The notes beneath the pieces are model-generated. The model was not told the DNA's origin, ran no database searches, and worked only from the letters and a program-made list of their open reading frames with translations. Positions 26,433 to 35,386 of a DNA stretch of 64,000 nucleotides are shown in pieces (position 1 is the first letter of the stretch; each line of letters starts with the position of its first letter). Source of the stretch: Desulfovibrio litoralis DSM 11393 (GTDB lineage Bacteria > Desulfobacterota > Desulfovibrionia > Desulfovibrionales > Desulfovibrionaceae); contig NZ_FRDI01000005.1 in the NCBI RefSeq assembly GCF_900143255.1, positions 51,715 through 115,714 of the forward strand. The letters are read 5' to 3'. Both the position numbers and the translations under genes were made by a program.

Positions 26433-27593
26433 ATGTGGAATAAACTGATAAAAAACTTAGAGATAAAAACTGATCTTTTTGATACTGATGAATTCAATAA
26501 ATCCGTAAAAAATGAAGATGAATTTTTGTCTGTGCTTGATCCAAGTTTAAGAGAAGATGACAATTCAGAGCCTTTGTTTTTTCGTCGTCTTTTGCATGTA
26601 TCTAACAATGATAACCCTGATAATGTCCAACAAGAAAATTGTGTGGGTGAGTTAAATATTTTTAAAACTTCACCACAAAACGCCATTAATATTTATACTC
26701 AATTAACATTAAGTCTTAATAACCTTTTAAAAACAAGCTTAAATTGTGATGTTTTTAATATAGCGAAACTTCCGCCAAATTTTTATTTTGAATCAGAATC
26801 AAACACTCAGCTAAGCGAACAGTGGCATTGTTGTTTATTGCGTAATAAAAAAGATATGTTAGGAAAAGCTCAAGATATAACAGATGAATTGTCAGAATAT
26901 ATTTATACAACCTCGCCAATTAAGAGATTGATTTTTCAAGATTTTACTGATGAAATTAAAGAAAAAATATTGGTTAATATTATATTTATATTCATTTTAA
27001 ATAATAAAGAATTTCAAGCCTTAGAATTAACAAAAATATTTAAAGAAGACAGCGTGTTATCTGTTGCCCTGTTAAAACATGTGAATAAAGTTTTTTCCGG
27101 AACAAGTGTTCAGGCGGAAAGCGTTGATCACGCCATTACCCTTTTGGGTCAAGAAAGGTTTTTACTGTGGCTTGCTGCTAATGCCTTGTTAAATTCAGGT
27201 TCTCTTATAGGGCAACAAAATCGTTTTTTATTGGTTCTGCGACAGGCTTCTTTATTAATAAACCTTATTGATACTTCAAATAACAGTAAAATAACGCCCA
27301 AAGATATTTTTTTAGCAGCAGTCTATCCATTGTTAAACGGCTTGTTTGATCTTGATAAGGCAGATTTTTTTCAATCTTTACAAACACATGCTGAACAAAA
27401 ACTTGATTTAACGTTGGATATTATAAACTTTGAACTCTTAAATAAGTTTTTTTCAGATTACGCCCTGTTGCTTGATAATTTTGATAATTGCGATGAAATA
27501 CAGCTTAAAAATTCGTTAAATAAACTCGGTATTTCTGAAAAATCTTTTAAAGAGGCTATTTGGAAAGCTGTAAAATGGGAAGCTGAACTATAA
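26433..27593 (+). CDS. HDOD-like domain protein, degenerate
   Basis: The 386-residue protein has an HDOD-like core at about 175-310: LELTKIFKEDSVLSVALLKHVNKVFSG, then SVDHAITLLGQERFLLWLAANAL. HDOD proteins are non-catalytic relatives of HD hydrolases used as signalling scaffolds. The N-terminal 150 residues would correspond to the degenerate EAL half of YuxH-type EAL-HDOD proteins, but no EAL motif remains. It is followed at 21 bp by a small unknown gene and tilS, forming a likely operon. Its signalling role is inferred only from the fold. Confidence 0.65.
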   Translation: MWNKLIKNLEIKTDLFDTDEFNKSVKNEDEFLSVLDPSLREDDNSEPLFFRRLLHVSNNDNPDNVQQENCVGELNIFKTSPQNAINIYTQLTLSLNNLLKTSLNCDVFNIAKLPPNFYFESESNTQLSEQWHCCLLRNKKDMLGKAQDITDELSEYIYTTSPIKRLIFQDFTDEIKEKILVNIIFIFILNNKEFQALELTKIFKEDSVLSVALLKHVNKVFSGTSVQAESVDHAITLLGQERFLLWLAANALLNSGSLIGQQNRFLLVLRQASLLINLIDTSNNSKITPKDIFLAAVYPLLNGLFDLDKADFFQSLQTHAEQKLDLTLDIINFELLNKFFSDYALLLDNFDNCDEIQLKNSLNKLGISEKSFKEAIWKAVKWEAEL

Positions 27594-27614
27594 TTAACGC
27601 TTAAGGATAAAACA

Positions 27615-27947
27615 ATGGAACTATTTGTTATTGATGAATTAAACCATGAAGATTGTAAAAAGATAAAAGCTCGCTTAAAAGAAATGGAATTACAAGCCAA
27701 TATTGAAGGTATTTACTGGCTACCTATTCCGGCAAAATTATTGAGTGAAAAACAAAAAACACATAGCGACTGTTCTCCGCATGTTTTGGCGTTGGAACTT
27801 GATGAAGACTCACTAAAATTAGAACTATTAATACGTTCAAGTCAAAAACTGCGTTGTGATTGCATAGAAAAACCAAGCCCTGAGTTAAGAGAACATATGA
27901 TTGTTTATCTTGAAAACCTTCTAAAAGATTTGAATATTGATTTTTAA
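27615..27947 (+). CDS. small conserved-looking protein of unknown function
   Basis: The 110-residue acidic protein (MELFVIDELNHEDCKKIKAR at its start) has no signal peptide or recognised motif. A predicted alpha/beta layout with a late CDC pair (RCDCIEKPSPELREHM) is visible. AAGGAT lies 9 bases before the ATG. It abuts tilS without a gap, the tilS GTG beginning right after its TAA, so the two are likely translated together. The function is unknown. Confidence 0.7.
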   Translation: MELFVIDELNHEDCKKIKARLKEMELQANIEGIYWLPIPAKLLSEKQKTHSDCSPHVLALELDEDSLKLELLIRSSQKLRCDCIEKPSPELREHMIVYLENLLKDLNIDF

Positions 27948-29066
27948 GTGGATACGCATTTTGATTTTTCTTCTTTGGCTCAAACCTTAAAAGAGCTAAA
28001 TCCTAAAAAAGCAAAATTTTGTTTGGGAATTGAACGCTTTTTAAAAAAAGAGCTGTTACTTTCTGATGAACTCAAAGATACACAAATTATTTTAGGTGTT
28101 TCAGGCGGAGTTGATTCGCTTGCCCTGTTTTTTATTTTGTTTTTTTTACGTCCACGATTAGGTTATAATTTAAGTTTAGCACACTTAAACCATGGGCTTA
28201 GAAAAGAGGCAGAAACAGAAAGCCTTTGGATAAAACAATTAGCTGAACATTTTAATATTCCTTGCTTTATAAAATATACAGATATTAATGCAGAGGCAAA
28301 AAAACTCAAAATTGGAACAGAAGAAGCCGGACGCAAGGCTCGTTATGCTTTTTTTATAGAAATAGCCCGTCAATATTCAGATAAAACAGTTTTTATAACA
28401 ACAGCACACCATTTAGACGACTTATCGGAAGAAGTTTTATTAAGACTCATTAGGGGAACAGGTTGGACGGCTTTGGCAGGCATGTCCGCTTTGAAACAAT
28501 TTAACCATGACTATTATCTCAATAGTTTTTCAGAGCCAAGCAACCAAACAAATGACCTCCAACAAAAAAAGTATCTCTTACGCCCTCTTTTGTTAACGCC
28601 AAAATCTGAATTAATTGACTTTATGCAAAGCCTAAATTGTCCTTGGCATGAAGATGCATCAAACCTTTCTTCTGTCTATAAAAGAAATCGTGTGCGTAAC
28701 TTAATAATGCCTTTGATTTTAGAAGAAAACCCAAATTTCAGAGAAAAAGTAGCACAACTTTGGCAGCTTGCACGCATTGATGAGGAATATTGGAATACTC
28801 AAGTGATCAATAAAATCACTTTAAATGATAACGCTGTTACTTTATCATATGAATTTTTATTAAAACAAAACAAAGCCTTACGGTTAAGGTTATATAAAAA
28901 TGCGTTAGAAAGCTTAAATGCGGGAGATGTTTTGTTTCAAACTTTGTTTAAGCTTGATAATGCAATAATAACCAAGCAAACGGGCAAAGAATTTGAATTT
29001 TCACACTCTAAGGCGGCAAGACTGATCCCACAAGGTGTAACTTTTTATTTAAAAAATACAAAATAA
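27948..29066 (+). CDS. tilS: tRNA(Ile)-lysidine synthase
   Basis: The 372-residue protein has the PP-loop SGGVDSLAL (52-60), LAHLNHGLR, TAHHLDD and LRLIRGTGWTALAGM, the TilS signature. It makes lysidine at C34 of the tRNA-Ile that reads AUA, using ATP and lysine, and is essential in most bacteria. The start is GTG at 27948, immediately after the stop of the upstream gene. The C-terminal substrate-binding domain is shorter than in E. coli TilS (432 aa). Confidence 0.93.
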   Translation: MDTHFDFSSLAQTLKELNPKKAKFCLGIERFLKKELLLSDELKDTQIILGVSGGVDSLALFFILFFLRPRLGYNLSLAHLNHGLRKEAETESLWIKQLAEHFNIPCFIKYTDINAEAKKLKIGTEEAGRKARYAFFIEIARQYSDKTVFITTAHHLDDLSEEVLLRLIRGTGWTALAGMSALKQFNHDYYLNSFSEPSNQTNDLQQKKYLLRPLLLTPKSELIDFMQSLNCPWHEDASNLSSVYKRNRVRNLIMPLILEENPNFREKVAQLWQLARIDEEYWNTQVINKITLNDNAVTLSYEFLLKQNKALRLRLYKNALESLNAGDVLFQTLFKLDNAIITKQTGKEFEFSHSKAARLIPQGVTFYLKNTK

Positions 29067-29218
29067 TTTATATCTTAGATTTATTTAGAAATATATTGTT
29101 TTATATTGAAAATAATATGTTTATAACACTTGTATTATTTTAAAAAACTTGTAATATTGTTAAAACGTAAATGATTTTTTTCTTAAACAATAGTTTTTTT
29201 AGGTTGTTAAGGTCTTTT

Positions 29219-29998
29219 ATGAATAAACAATTGCATGTTGTGCTAACTAATGATGATGGAATCCAAGCTTTTGGTTTAAGATCTTTCTATCATGCTTTGA
29301 TTAGTTCCGGATATAGAGTAACGGTTATTGCTCCGGTAACAGAACAATCAGCTGTAGGACACGCTTTAACGGTTTATAATCCTTTGCGTTTAAAATATTT
29401 TGATGAACAATCTTTTAAGGGGTTTGGAATCTATGGAACTCCTTCTGATTGTATGAAGCTTGGATTAATAGAGCTTTTAAAAAATGATAAACCTGATATT
29501 GTTGTTTCAGGAATTAATTCGGGTGCAAACGTCGGCCCTGATATTTTATATTCGGGAACAGTCGCCGCAGCAACAGAAGCCGCACACTTAGGTTTTCCGG
29601 CTGTTGCAGTATCTTTTGATTCTTATAATTTTTTTGACGTAAAACAACACGCCAACTATGCTGTTAATGTTATTAACAACATAGATACGGAAAACTTTCC
29701 CGATCGTTTGGTCTTAAACCTTAACCTTCCCAATATTCCCGCTAATGAAATCAAAGGGTTGGCGGTTTGTCCTCAAACTACTGCTTTATGGGCAGATGTC
29801 TATAAAGAACGCCACGACCCAAGAGGTAATTCTTATTGGTGGATGGAAGGGCATATGCCTAAAGATCAAGTTGAAGAACATTCAGACAGGGCTATGCTTT
29901 GGGCAGGTTATGCAACTCTTACCCCATTAAAGTTTGATTTCACCAACCGTGAAGCTATGAGCCTTTGTGAAGAGTTAAAAGAAAAAATCAAACAATAA
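29219..29998 (+). CDS. surE: 5'-nucleotidase SurE
   Basis: The 259-residue protein has VLTNDDGIQAFG (8-19) with the metal-binding D12-D13, APVTEQSAVGHALT, SGINSGANVGPDILYSGTVA and PSDC, the full SurE signature. It dephosphorylates nucleoside 5'-monophosphates under stress. The ATG at 29219 is chosen because AAGG lies 6 bases upstream and it begins at the conserved core; an in-frame ATG at 29171 would add 16 hydrophobic residues without a site. The family length is about 250. Confidence 0.93.
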   Translation: MNKQLHVVLTNDDGIQAFGLRSFYHALISSGYRVTVIAPVTEQSAVGHALTVYNPLRLKYFDEQSFKGFGIYGTPSDCMKLGLIELLKNDKPDIVVSGINSGANVGPDILYSGTVAAATEAAHLGFPAVAVSFDSYNFFDVKQHANYAVNVINNIDTENFPDRLVLNLNLPNIPANEIKGLAVCPQTTALWADVYKERHDPRGNSYWWMEGHMPKDQVEEHSDRAMLWAGYATLTPLKFDFTNREAMSLCEELKEKIKQ

Positions 29999-30105
29999 TG
30001 ATTCTTTTTGTGTTTACATGATTTAAGTTTATTGCTAACCTTGAGTATATTTTGAGTTTTTTAGTTTTTATTTGTAATAAAACCTTTTTTTAAAGGAGTA
30101 GAAAA

Positions 30106-31029
30106 ATGCCCTTAATCGGACCAAAAGAAATGTTTGAAAGAGCCTATAAAGAAGGCTACGCTGTTGGTGCTTTTAATGTAAATAACATGGAAATTATTCA
30201 AGGAATAATGCAGGCAGGAGCAGAAGAAAAAGCCCCGTTGATTCTTCAAGTTTCCGCCGGTGCCAGAAAATATGCAGGACAAAACTATATTGTAAAGCTT
30301 ATCGAAGCCGCCTTAAAAGACTCTGACCTTCCTGTTGTTTTACACCTTGATCATGGTGCTGATTTTCAAATTTGTAAAGATTGTATAGATGGTGGTTTTA
30401 CCTCTGTTATGATCGATGGCTCTCACCTACCTTACGAAGAAAATATAAAACTTGTTAAACAAGTTGTTGAATATGCACACTCAAAAGGTGTTTGGGTAGA
30501 AGCCGAGTTAGGACAATTGGCAGGGGTTGAAGACGATGTCTCTGCTGAACACTCTGTTTATACAAACCCCGAACAAGCTGTTGACTTTGTAAAACGCACA
30601 GGTTGTGATTCTTTAGCGATTGCTATAGGAACAAGTCATGGTGCTTATAAATTTGTCGGAGATGCCTCTCTTGATTTTCCGCGTCTTGAAAAAATAACTA
30701 AGTTGTTACCCGGGTTTCCTTTAGTATTACACGGTGCTTCCAGCGTTCCTCAAGAATTTGTTGAAAAAGCCAATAAATACGGTGGAAAAGTCGGCGGAGC
30801 CAAAGGCGTACCTGAAGACTTTTTAAGAAAGGCGGCTACTTTCGGAGTATGCAAAATAAATATAGATACTGATATTCGCTTGGCGTTTACAGCAAGCATT
30901 CGCCAGTTCCTTTTTGAAAATCCGGAACAATTTGACCCTCGAAGCTATTTAAAACCAGCTCGAGATGCAGTAAAGGCTATGGTTAAACATAAGCTTAAAA
31001 ATGTTTTGGGTTGTTCCAATAAAATTTAG
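30106..31029 (+). CDS. fba: class II fructose-1,6-bisphosphate aldolase
   Basis: The 307-residue protein has VVLHLDHGADFQICKDCI with the catalytic Asp and a zinc His, EAELGQLAGVEDDVSAE, AIGTSHGAYKF and LVLHGASSVPQEFV with the other zinc histidines. It cleaves fructose-1,6-bisphosphate to glyceraldehyde-3-phosphate and DHAP. AAAGGAG is 7 bases before the ATG. A terminator separates it from gap, 111 bp downstream, so each may be expressed on its own. Confidence 0.95.
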   Translation: MPLIGPKEMFERAYKEGYAVGAFNVNNMEIIQGIMQAGAEEKAPLILQVSAGARKYAGQNYIVKLIEAALKDSDLPVVLHLDHGADFQICKDCIDGGFTSVMIDGSHLPYEENIKLVKQVVEYAHSKGVWVEAELGQLAGVEDDVSAEHSVYTNPEQAVDFVKRTGCDSLAIAIGTSHGAYKFVGDASLDFPRLEKITKLLPGFPLVLHGASSVPQEFVEKANKYGGKVGGAKGVPEDFLRKAATFGVCKINIDTDIRLAFTASIRQFLFENPEQFDPRSYLKPARDAVKAMVKHKLKNVLGCSNKI

Positions 31030-31036
31030 TATTTCG

Positions 31037-31071
31037 AAAGAGTTTGTTGATTTCAAAACAGGCTCTTTTTT
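31037..31071 (+). terminator. terminator between fba and gap
   Basis: AAAGAG (31037-31042) pairs with CTCTTT (31063-31068), extended inward imperfectly by TTGTT with AACA, and is followed by Ts. It begins 8 bp after the fba stop. Confidence 0.7.
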
Positions 31072-31139
31072 AGTAAATATATTCAAAATGTTATCTAACT
31101 CGATAAAAATAATTTTTATTTAAGAGAAAGGAGAAAAAA

Positions 31140-32144
31140 ATGGCTACCATTAAATTAGGACTTAATGGTTTTGGAAGAATCGGACGTTATTTGTTGCGTT
31201 TATTAGCAACAGACAATGATTTGGAAATTGTTGCTTTAAATGCTCGTGCTGATAATGCGGCGTTAGCCCACTTATTCAAATATGATTCTGTTCACCGTAC
31301 TTTTAACGGTGAGGTTTCTTTTGACAATAAAGGAATTATTGTCAACGGACATCATATCGCAGTAACCCGTTTTTCTCCGGGTGAATGGAAATGGTCTGAT
31401 TATGGCGTTGATATTGCTGTTGAAACGACCGGAACAATAAAAGACAAAAACGGCTTAATGAAACACATTAACTGCGGTGTAAAAAAAACCGTAATCAGTG
31501 CACCGGCAAAAGATGCTGATGTTACTATAGTTATGGGTGTAAACGATAAAGAATATAACGCAAAAGAACATAATGTTATTTCAGCCGCATCTTGCACCAC
31601 CAACTGTCTTGCACCTATCGCTAAAATTTTACACGATAATTTTGTGATAAAGCATGGTTTAATGACCACTATACATTCTTATACCATGAGCCAACGTATT
31701 TTGGACGGTTCTCACAAAGATTGGCGAAGAGCAAGAGCGGCGGCCGTTTCCATGATTCCTACAACTACCGGAGCTGCTAAGGCTGTATCTTCTGTTATTC
31801 CTGATTTAAAAGGGAAAATAGATGGAATGGCAATTAGAGTTCCGACTCCTGACGTTTCATTGGTAGACTTTACTTGTGAATTAGAAAAACCAACAACGGC
31901 AGAAGAGCTGAACAATACTATTAAACAAGCGATTGCCAACGGCTTACAAGAAAATTATGCAATTTCTTATGAACCTTTAGTCTCTTGTGATTATATCGGT
32001 GCGTCTTATGCGGGTATTGTAGATGCTGAATGCACCAGCGTTATTAACGGTACAATGGCAAAAGTAATTGTTTGGTACGATAACGAAACTAGCTTTACTT
32101 ATCAACTTTTACGCTTATTACGCATGGTTGGAAAAAGTTTATAA
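31140..32144 (+). CDS. gap: glyceraldehyde-3-phosphate dehydrogenase, type I
   Basis: The 334-residue protein has the NAD-binding start KLGLNGFGRIGRYLLR and the active-site SAASCTTNCLAPI with C152, plus HSYTMSQ and NETSFTYQLLRL near the end. It oxidises glyceraldehyde-3-phosphate to 1,3-bisphosphoglycerate. A GAAAGGAG ribosome-binding site sits 7 bases before the ATG. It follows fba but is separated from pgk by almost 28 kb, so the glycolytic genes are dispersed. Confidence 0.96.
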   Translation: MATIKLGLNGFGRIGRYLLRLLATDNDLEIVALNARADNAALAHLFKYDSVHRTFNGEVSFDNKGIIVNGHHIAVTRFSPGEWKWSDYGVDIAVETTGTIKDKNGLMKHINCGVKKTVISAPAKDADVTIVMGVNDKEYNAKEHNVISAASCTTNCLAPIAKILHDNFVIKHGLMTTIHSYTMSQRILDGSHKDWRRARAAAVSMIPTTTGAAKAVSSVIPDLKGKIDGMAIRVPTPDVSLVDFTCELEKPTTAEELNNTIKQAIANGLQENYAISYEPLVSCDYIGASYAGIVDAECTSVINGTMAKVIVWYDNETSFTYQLLRLLRMVGKSL

Positions 32145-32166
32145 TCTTTTCTTTGAATATAATAGT

Positions 32167-32204
32167 AAAGAGCAGCCTGTTTATTTTTTCAGCCTGCTCT
32201 TTTT
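32167..32204 (+). terminator. terminator after gap
   Basis: AAAGAGCAG (32167-32175) pairs with CTGCTCTTT (32194-32202) around an 18-base loop, then more Ts. It begins 22 bp after the gap stop. Confidence 0.85.
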
Positions 32205-32263
32205 TTATGTATTTACTCTCGTGATTGGTTATAAAACAAACCACGACCATCGCAACAAGCTGT

Positions 32264-32428
32264 TTAAGACCATTATAAAACTCAGTTTTGCGTACTTTAC
32301 TCTGCTGATGCAAATATAAAATGTTTTAAAGTGTAAAAGCACTTATTCTACAAGGAAAATAAGTGCTTATTTATTCGTATGGTTGGACTATGTAATCGGA
32401 ATGCACGAGAGACTGTATAGTCTCAAAC
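32264..32428 (+). repeat. interspersed structured element, copy 2
   Basis: This segment aligns with 47870-48060 in the same orientation, through AAGACCATTATAAAACTC, GTTTTGCGT, TAAAATGTTTTAAAG, CACTTATTCTACAAGGAAAAT, TTATTCGT and TAGTCTCAAA. It lacks about 20 internal bases. The right end has its own hairpin, GAGACT/AGTCTC, and the middle has an 11-bp perfect hairpin (32337-32347 with 32358-32368). It fills the gap between convergent gap and the LpoA-like gene and could also terminate transcription. Confidence 0.72.
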
Positions 32429-32429
32429 T

Positions 32430-34349
32430 TTATTTAATAGGTTCAAAACCTGTTTCCGTTGGAGTAAACAAGAACAGCTCTTGAGTTGCTTTCCCGTCTT
32501 GAGCCCACTTCATAGGTGCGATTGTCCACTCAAATCCTTGAGTTTTATTTAATTCTGCATTGATTTGTGGAGCTGTCCAGTTATTGTCTATATTTAGTTT
32601 TGAACTAAGCCTGATGAAATCATAACCAAGACCATACCACAAATCTGGTTTTGAACCACTTGATTCAACTGCTGAAAAAAGGCGAGAAGCAGCACTATTT
32701 TTTATTGTATTTTCTCCGCCCCAAGCACTAGGGAAAACGGCGGAACTATAATAACGTGCATCTATTTTTCCTAAACTTGCGGAAGACAATAAGCCTTGTT
32801 CCCAAATATTTGTTCCCATAAACAATGCTTTTGTTGTTCCATGATAAAAAATATTCGGCACGATAATTTCTATATTTTTCCAGTTATCAGGTAAGAAGAT
32901 CGCTTGATTATTACCACCTCCGCTTGAGCGTAAAAAAGACGCAACGTTTTTATTCCACTCTTGAGGAGCTTTTTCAGGATATGTTCCTGAATTTGCGAGA
33001 TGTAAACTTTTTTGAGCAAGCACTTTTTCAAAAACACTTGACATTTTTGTTCCATACTTACTATCCGGTGCATAACTTAAAAAAGAACTGATTCCTTTAG
33101 AGCTTGCATGATTTAATAAGGCTGTTATTTGATCTTCGGGGCTAGTGAAAAAGCGCCAAGCATTTTGCCCTTCATCTTGAGAATCTACATTTTGTAAAAA
33201 AGTAAATAAAACTTTATGAGATTCTGTTGCGTGAGCCTTTACCTGAGTGTATAATTTGGGAATTAAAGGCCCCCCGATGATTTTAATATTGGCTGAAATA
33301 TTTTTTAATTCAGTTTCCCAATTTGGAGAGTCGCTATCAATAATATAAACTTTAAGGGCTACGCCTGATTTACCGACTTCAGATTCCGCAAGTCTGGCTC
33401 CTTGAGAAATTTTTGTACCTATATTTCCCAAAGCTTTACTCATTGGCAAAATAAGAGCAATACCATGTCCATGCGAGCTTCCTGTTAATACAGGGGTTGA
33501 TGTAGAAATAGGCGTTACACTCATATCAGGAGCAGAACCGGACATTACGCCAAGTTCTTTTAAGCGATTTAAAATTGTTTCTGCAGCAGTTTTATCTTCT
33601 GATGGTTTGTTTATTTGGTCTGATGCTGCCCTATATAAAAACACGGTATAAGGGAAAGAGGCTTCGTTTTGTGGGGTAACTAACGAAACCAAAGAGGCTT
33701 GTTTGGTTATATCAAGGTTTTTTAGTTCATTAAGGAGAAGATGTTCCAAAGATGTGCGATAAGTAGCAAATTCTTGGGTTTTGGCGATGTTTTCCAAGAT
33801 ATTAACCGCTTCGGCTTGTAAACCCGCTTGTAATAAACGCCCGGCATAAACAATTCCGCCCAAGGCTCTTGTATAGTTCGGGAAGTTTGTATTTTCATAT
33901 AGTTGTTTAGCCTGAGTTCTGCTTTCTGTGCTGTTTAGCTTGTTTACAACAGAGTACCAAAGGTTTTGCCATGCTTTGGTCGAACCGGCTTTGTTATCTA
34001 ACTTTTGCCACTCATTTAGGGCATTAAGGGCTGTTCCCGTATGTCCGTTTGCATGAGCAACTTCAGCCAATTCTTGCCATATTGAAATTTTTTCAGAACT
34101 ATTAAATTTAGACAATTCTTTACTTGCATTTAGATATAAACTTTCTGCTTTGAGCAATTGACCGGAATTTTTTGCTTTACGAGCTTGAGCTAAAAGACTC
34201 AAATTACTTTGATCGGATTCAGTAATCTTTTTTTGATCAGTTGGCGTTTGAATAACTGTTCTATTCACAAGATTACAGGCACTTAAAGAAAATAACAAAA
34301 GCAAAACAACAAGGTGTTTTATTATTGGAAAAGTTTTTTTTGTGTTCAT
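32430..34349 (-). CDS. penicillin-binding protein activator-like lipoprotein (LpoA/LppC family)
   Basis: The 639-residue protein has a lipoprotein signal peptide ending in FSLSAC (lipobox LSAC, Cys25). A helical TPR-like N-terminal half (about 45-240) includes LLAQARKAKNSGQLLKAESLYLNA. The C-terminal periplasmic-binding fold (about 285-639) starts at HGHGIALILPMSKALGNIGTKISQGARLAE. This matches the LppC/LpoA family, whose E. coli member activates PBP1a from the outer membrane. A role as activator here is inferred. It is last in a likely minus-strand run with two small genes upstream. Confidence 0.8.
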   Translation of the reverse strand: MNTKKTFPIIKHLVVLLLLFSLSACNLVNRTVIQTPTDQKKITESDQSNLSLLAQARKAKNSGQLLKAESLYLNASKELSKFNSSEKISIWQELAEVAHANGHTGTALNALNEWQKLDNKAGSTKAWQNLWYSVVNKLNSTESRTQAKQLYENTNFPNYTRALGGIVYAGRLLQAGLQAEAVNILENIAKTQEFATYRTSLEHLLLNELKNLDITKQASLVSLVTPQNEASFPYTVFLYRAASDQINKPSEDKTAAETILNRLKELGVMSGSAPDMSVTPISTSTPVLTGSSHGHGIALILPMSKALGNIGTKISQGARLAESEVGKSGVALKVYIIDSDSPNWETELKNISANIKIIGGPLIPKLYTQVKAHATESHKVLFTFLQNVDSQDEGQNAWRFFTSPEDQITALLNHASSKGISSFLSYAPDSKYGTKMSSVFEKVLAQKSLHLANSGTYPEKAPQEWNKNVASFLRSSGGGNNQAIFLPDNWKNIEIIVPNIFYHGTTKALFMGTNIWEQGLLSSASLGKIDARYYSSAVFPSAWGGENTIKNSAASRLFSAVESSGSKPDLWYGLGYDFIRLSSKLNIDNNWTAPQINAELNKTQGFEWTIAPMKWAQDGKATQELFLFTPTETGFEPIK

Positions 34350-34368
34350 ATTCGTCCTATTTTTTTAT

Positions 34369-34851
34369 TTAAAAGTCAGAGTTTTCTGATAAACTTTCGT
34401 TATTGTCGCAGTAAATATTTATTTCAGGTAAAGTTTTCGGAAATAAATCTTTAATACTACATTGTTTTTTAGAGGCATATTCCAACGCCTCTTCGGCTTT
34501 TAGATATTCGCCTCTACACACACAATTAATTGAATAAGGTGGCATGTATTTGTAAATATCAGGAGCGGAAGCTGGAATAATACAGTCAACCATTGAGTTA
34601 CAACCGGAACAAGGCAAATGGTTAAACCGTGGTTCTTTTTTGATAAGAAGGAAGGAGCTTGGGTTATCTTTAAGTTTAAACATAAGCTCAAGGGTTGTTT
34701 CTCGTAACTCCATGAACGAATCCATAAACATATTAATATGTTCTTCGTTCATTCCCTGTTCTTCGCAAGCAACCCAGACAACTTGTCCCGTTATTTTAGA
34801 AAACAAAGGGTGTTTTTCTTGTAATTCTTTTATTGTTTGAGATTTTAGCAT
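34369..34851 (-). CDS. cysteine-rich protein of unknown function
   Basis: The 160-residue protein has no signal peptide. Its middle carries CSGCNSMVDC and INCVCRG, five closely grouped cysteines that suggest a zinc or iron-sulfur site. The N-terminal 85 residues are helical and charged. It lies 19 bp upstream of the LpoA-like gene and 11 bp downstream of a 99-residue gene on the same strand, so the three are probably cotranscribed. I do not recognise the family. Confidence 0.7.
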   Translation of the reverse strand: MLKSQTIKELQEKHPLFSKITGQVVWVACEEQGMNEEHINMFMDSFMELRETTLELMFKLKDNPSSFLLIKKEPRFNHLPCSGCNSMVDCIIPASAPDIYKYMPPYSINCVCRGEYLKAEEALEYASKKQCSIKDLFPKTLPEINIYCDNNESLSENSDF

Positions 34852-34862
34852 TTTATTAAAAT

Positions 34863-35162
34863 TTAGATACTTACAGTCATCAAAGAGCCGACTATTCGTT
34901 CGGGGCTACGCAGAGGAGAAAGACGCGTTCCAAAAGTATTGTTGCCAAAAAGCGGATCTTCTCCGGCTCGCAATCTGGCAGGAAACCCCCTATCAAACTG
35001 ATATTTAACTTTTTCAATATTTTTTTCGGCAAAATAGATAGCATCATCAATTGCGGAAGAATAAGGCGGAGAATTATACACAGGGTCAGATATTCTTCGA
35101 CTAAAAGTTGTATATCTTTCAACATCTAAAAGTTGTTCTATGGCTGATTGCGTGTTTTGCAT
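34863..35162 (-). CDS. small protein of unknown function
   Basis: The 99-residue polar protein is rich in Arg, Pro and Ser, with a short helix (SAIDDAIYFAEKNIEKVKY) and a C-terminal half reading RGFPARLRAGEDPLFG and RLSPLRSPERIVGSLM. No signal peptide or known domain is visible. It heads the presumed three-gene minus-strand run, and its start has no strong ribosome-binding site. An overlapping frame exists at 34892-35125, but this one fits the operon spacing better. Function unknown. Confidence 0.6.
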   Translation of the reverse strand: MQNTQSAIEQLLDVERYTTFSRRISDPVYNSPPYSSAIDDAIYFAEKNIEKVKYQFDRGFPARLRAGEDPLFGNNTFGTRLSPLRSPERIVGSLMTVSI

Positions 35163-35386
35163 AATCTGCTCGATGATTTTAGTATTTGCTTTTATTGATT
35201 TAATAGAATAAGATTATACTTTATTTGGAATTTATTCCTTTGACAAATATAATTTGCGAATAATATTCCTTGTGCTAAGAGTATAAAACACTAAGTTCAT
35301 AAAGTAAAGTCCGGAAACATCACTAAATTAAATTGTCCAAATTATCTTATAGAAAAAGATAATTTTTTTATTAGTCAGGAGCCAAA

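Noticed and set aside
32068-32319. 83-residue plus-strand frame after gap
   Set aside because: It overlaps the end of gap, its terminator and the interspersed element, and has no ribosome-binding site, so it is a chance frame.
34892-35125. alternative 77-residue minus-strand frame
   Set aside because: It overlaps the 99-residue frame almost entirely and fits the operon spacing less well.
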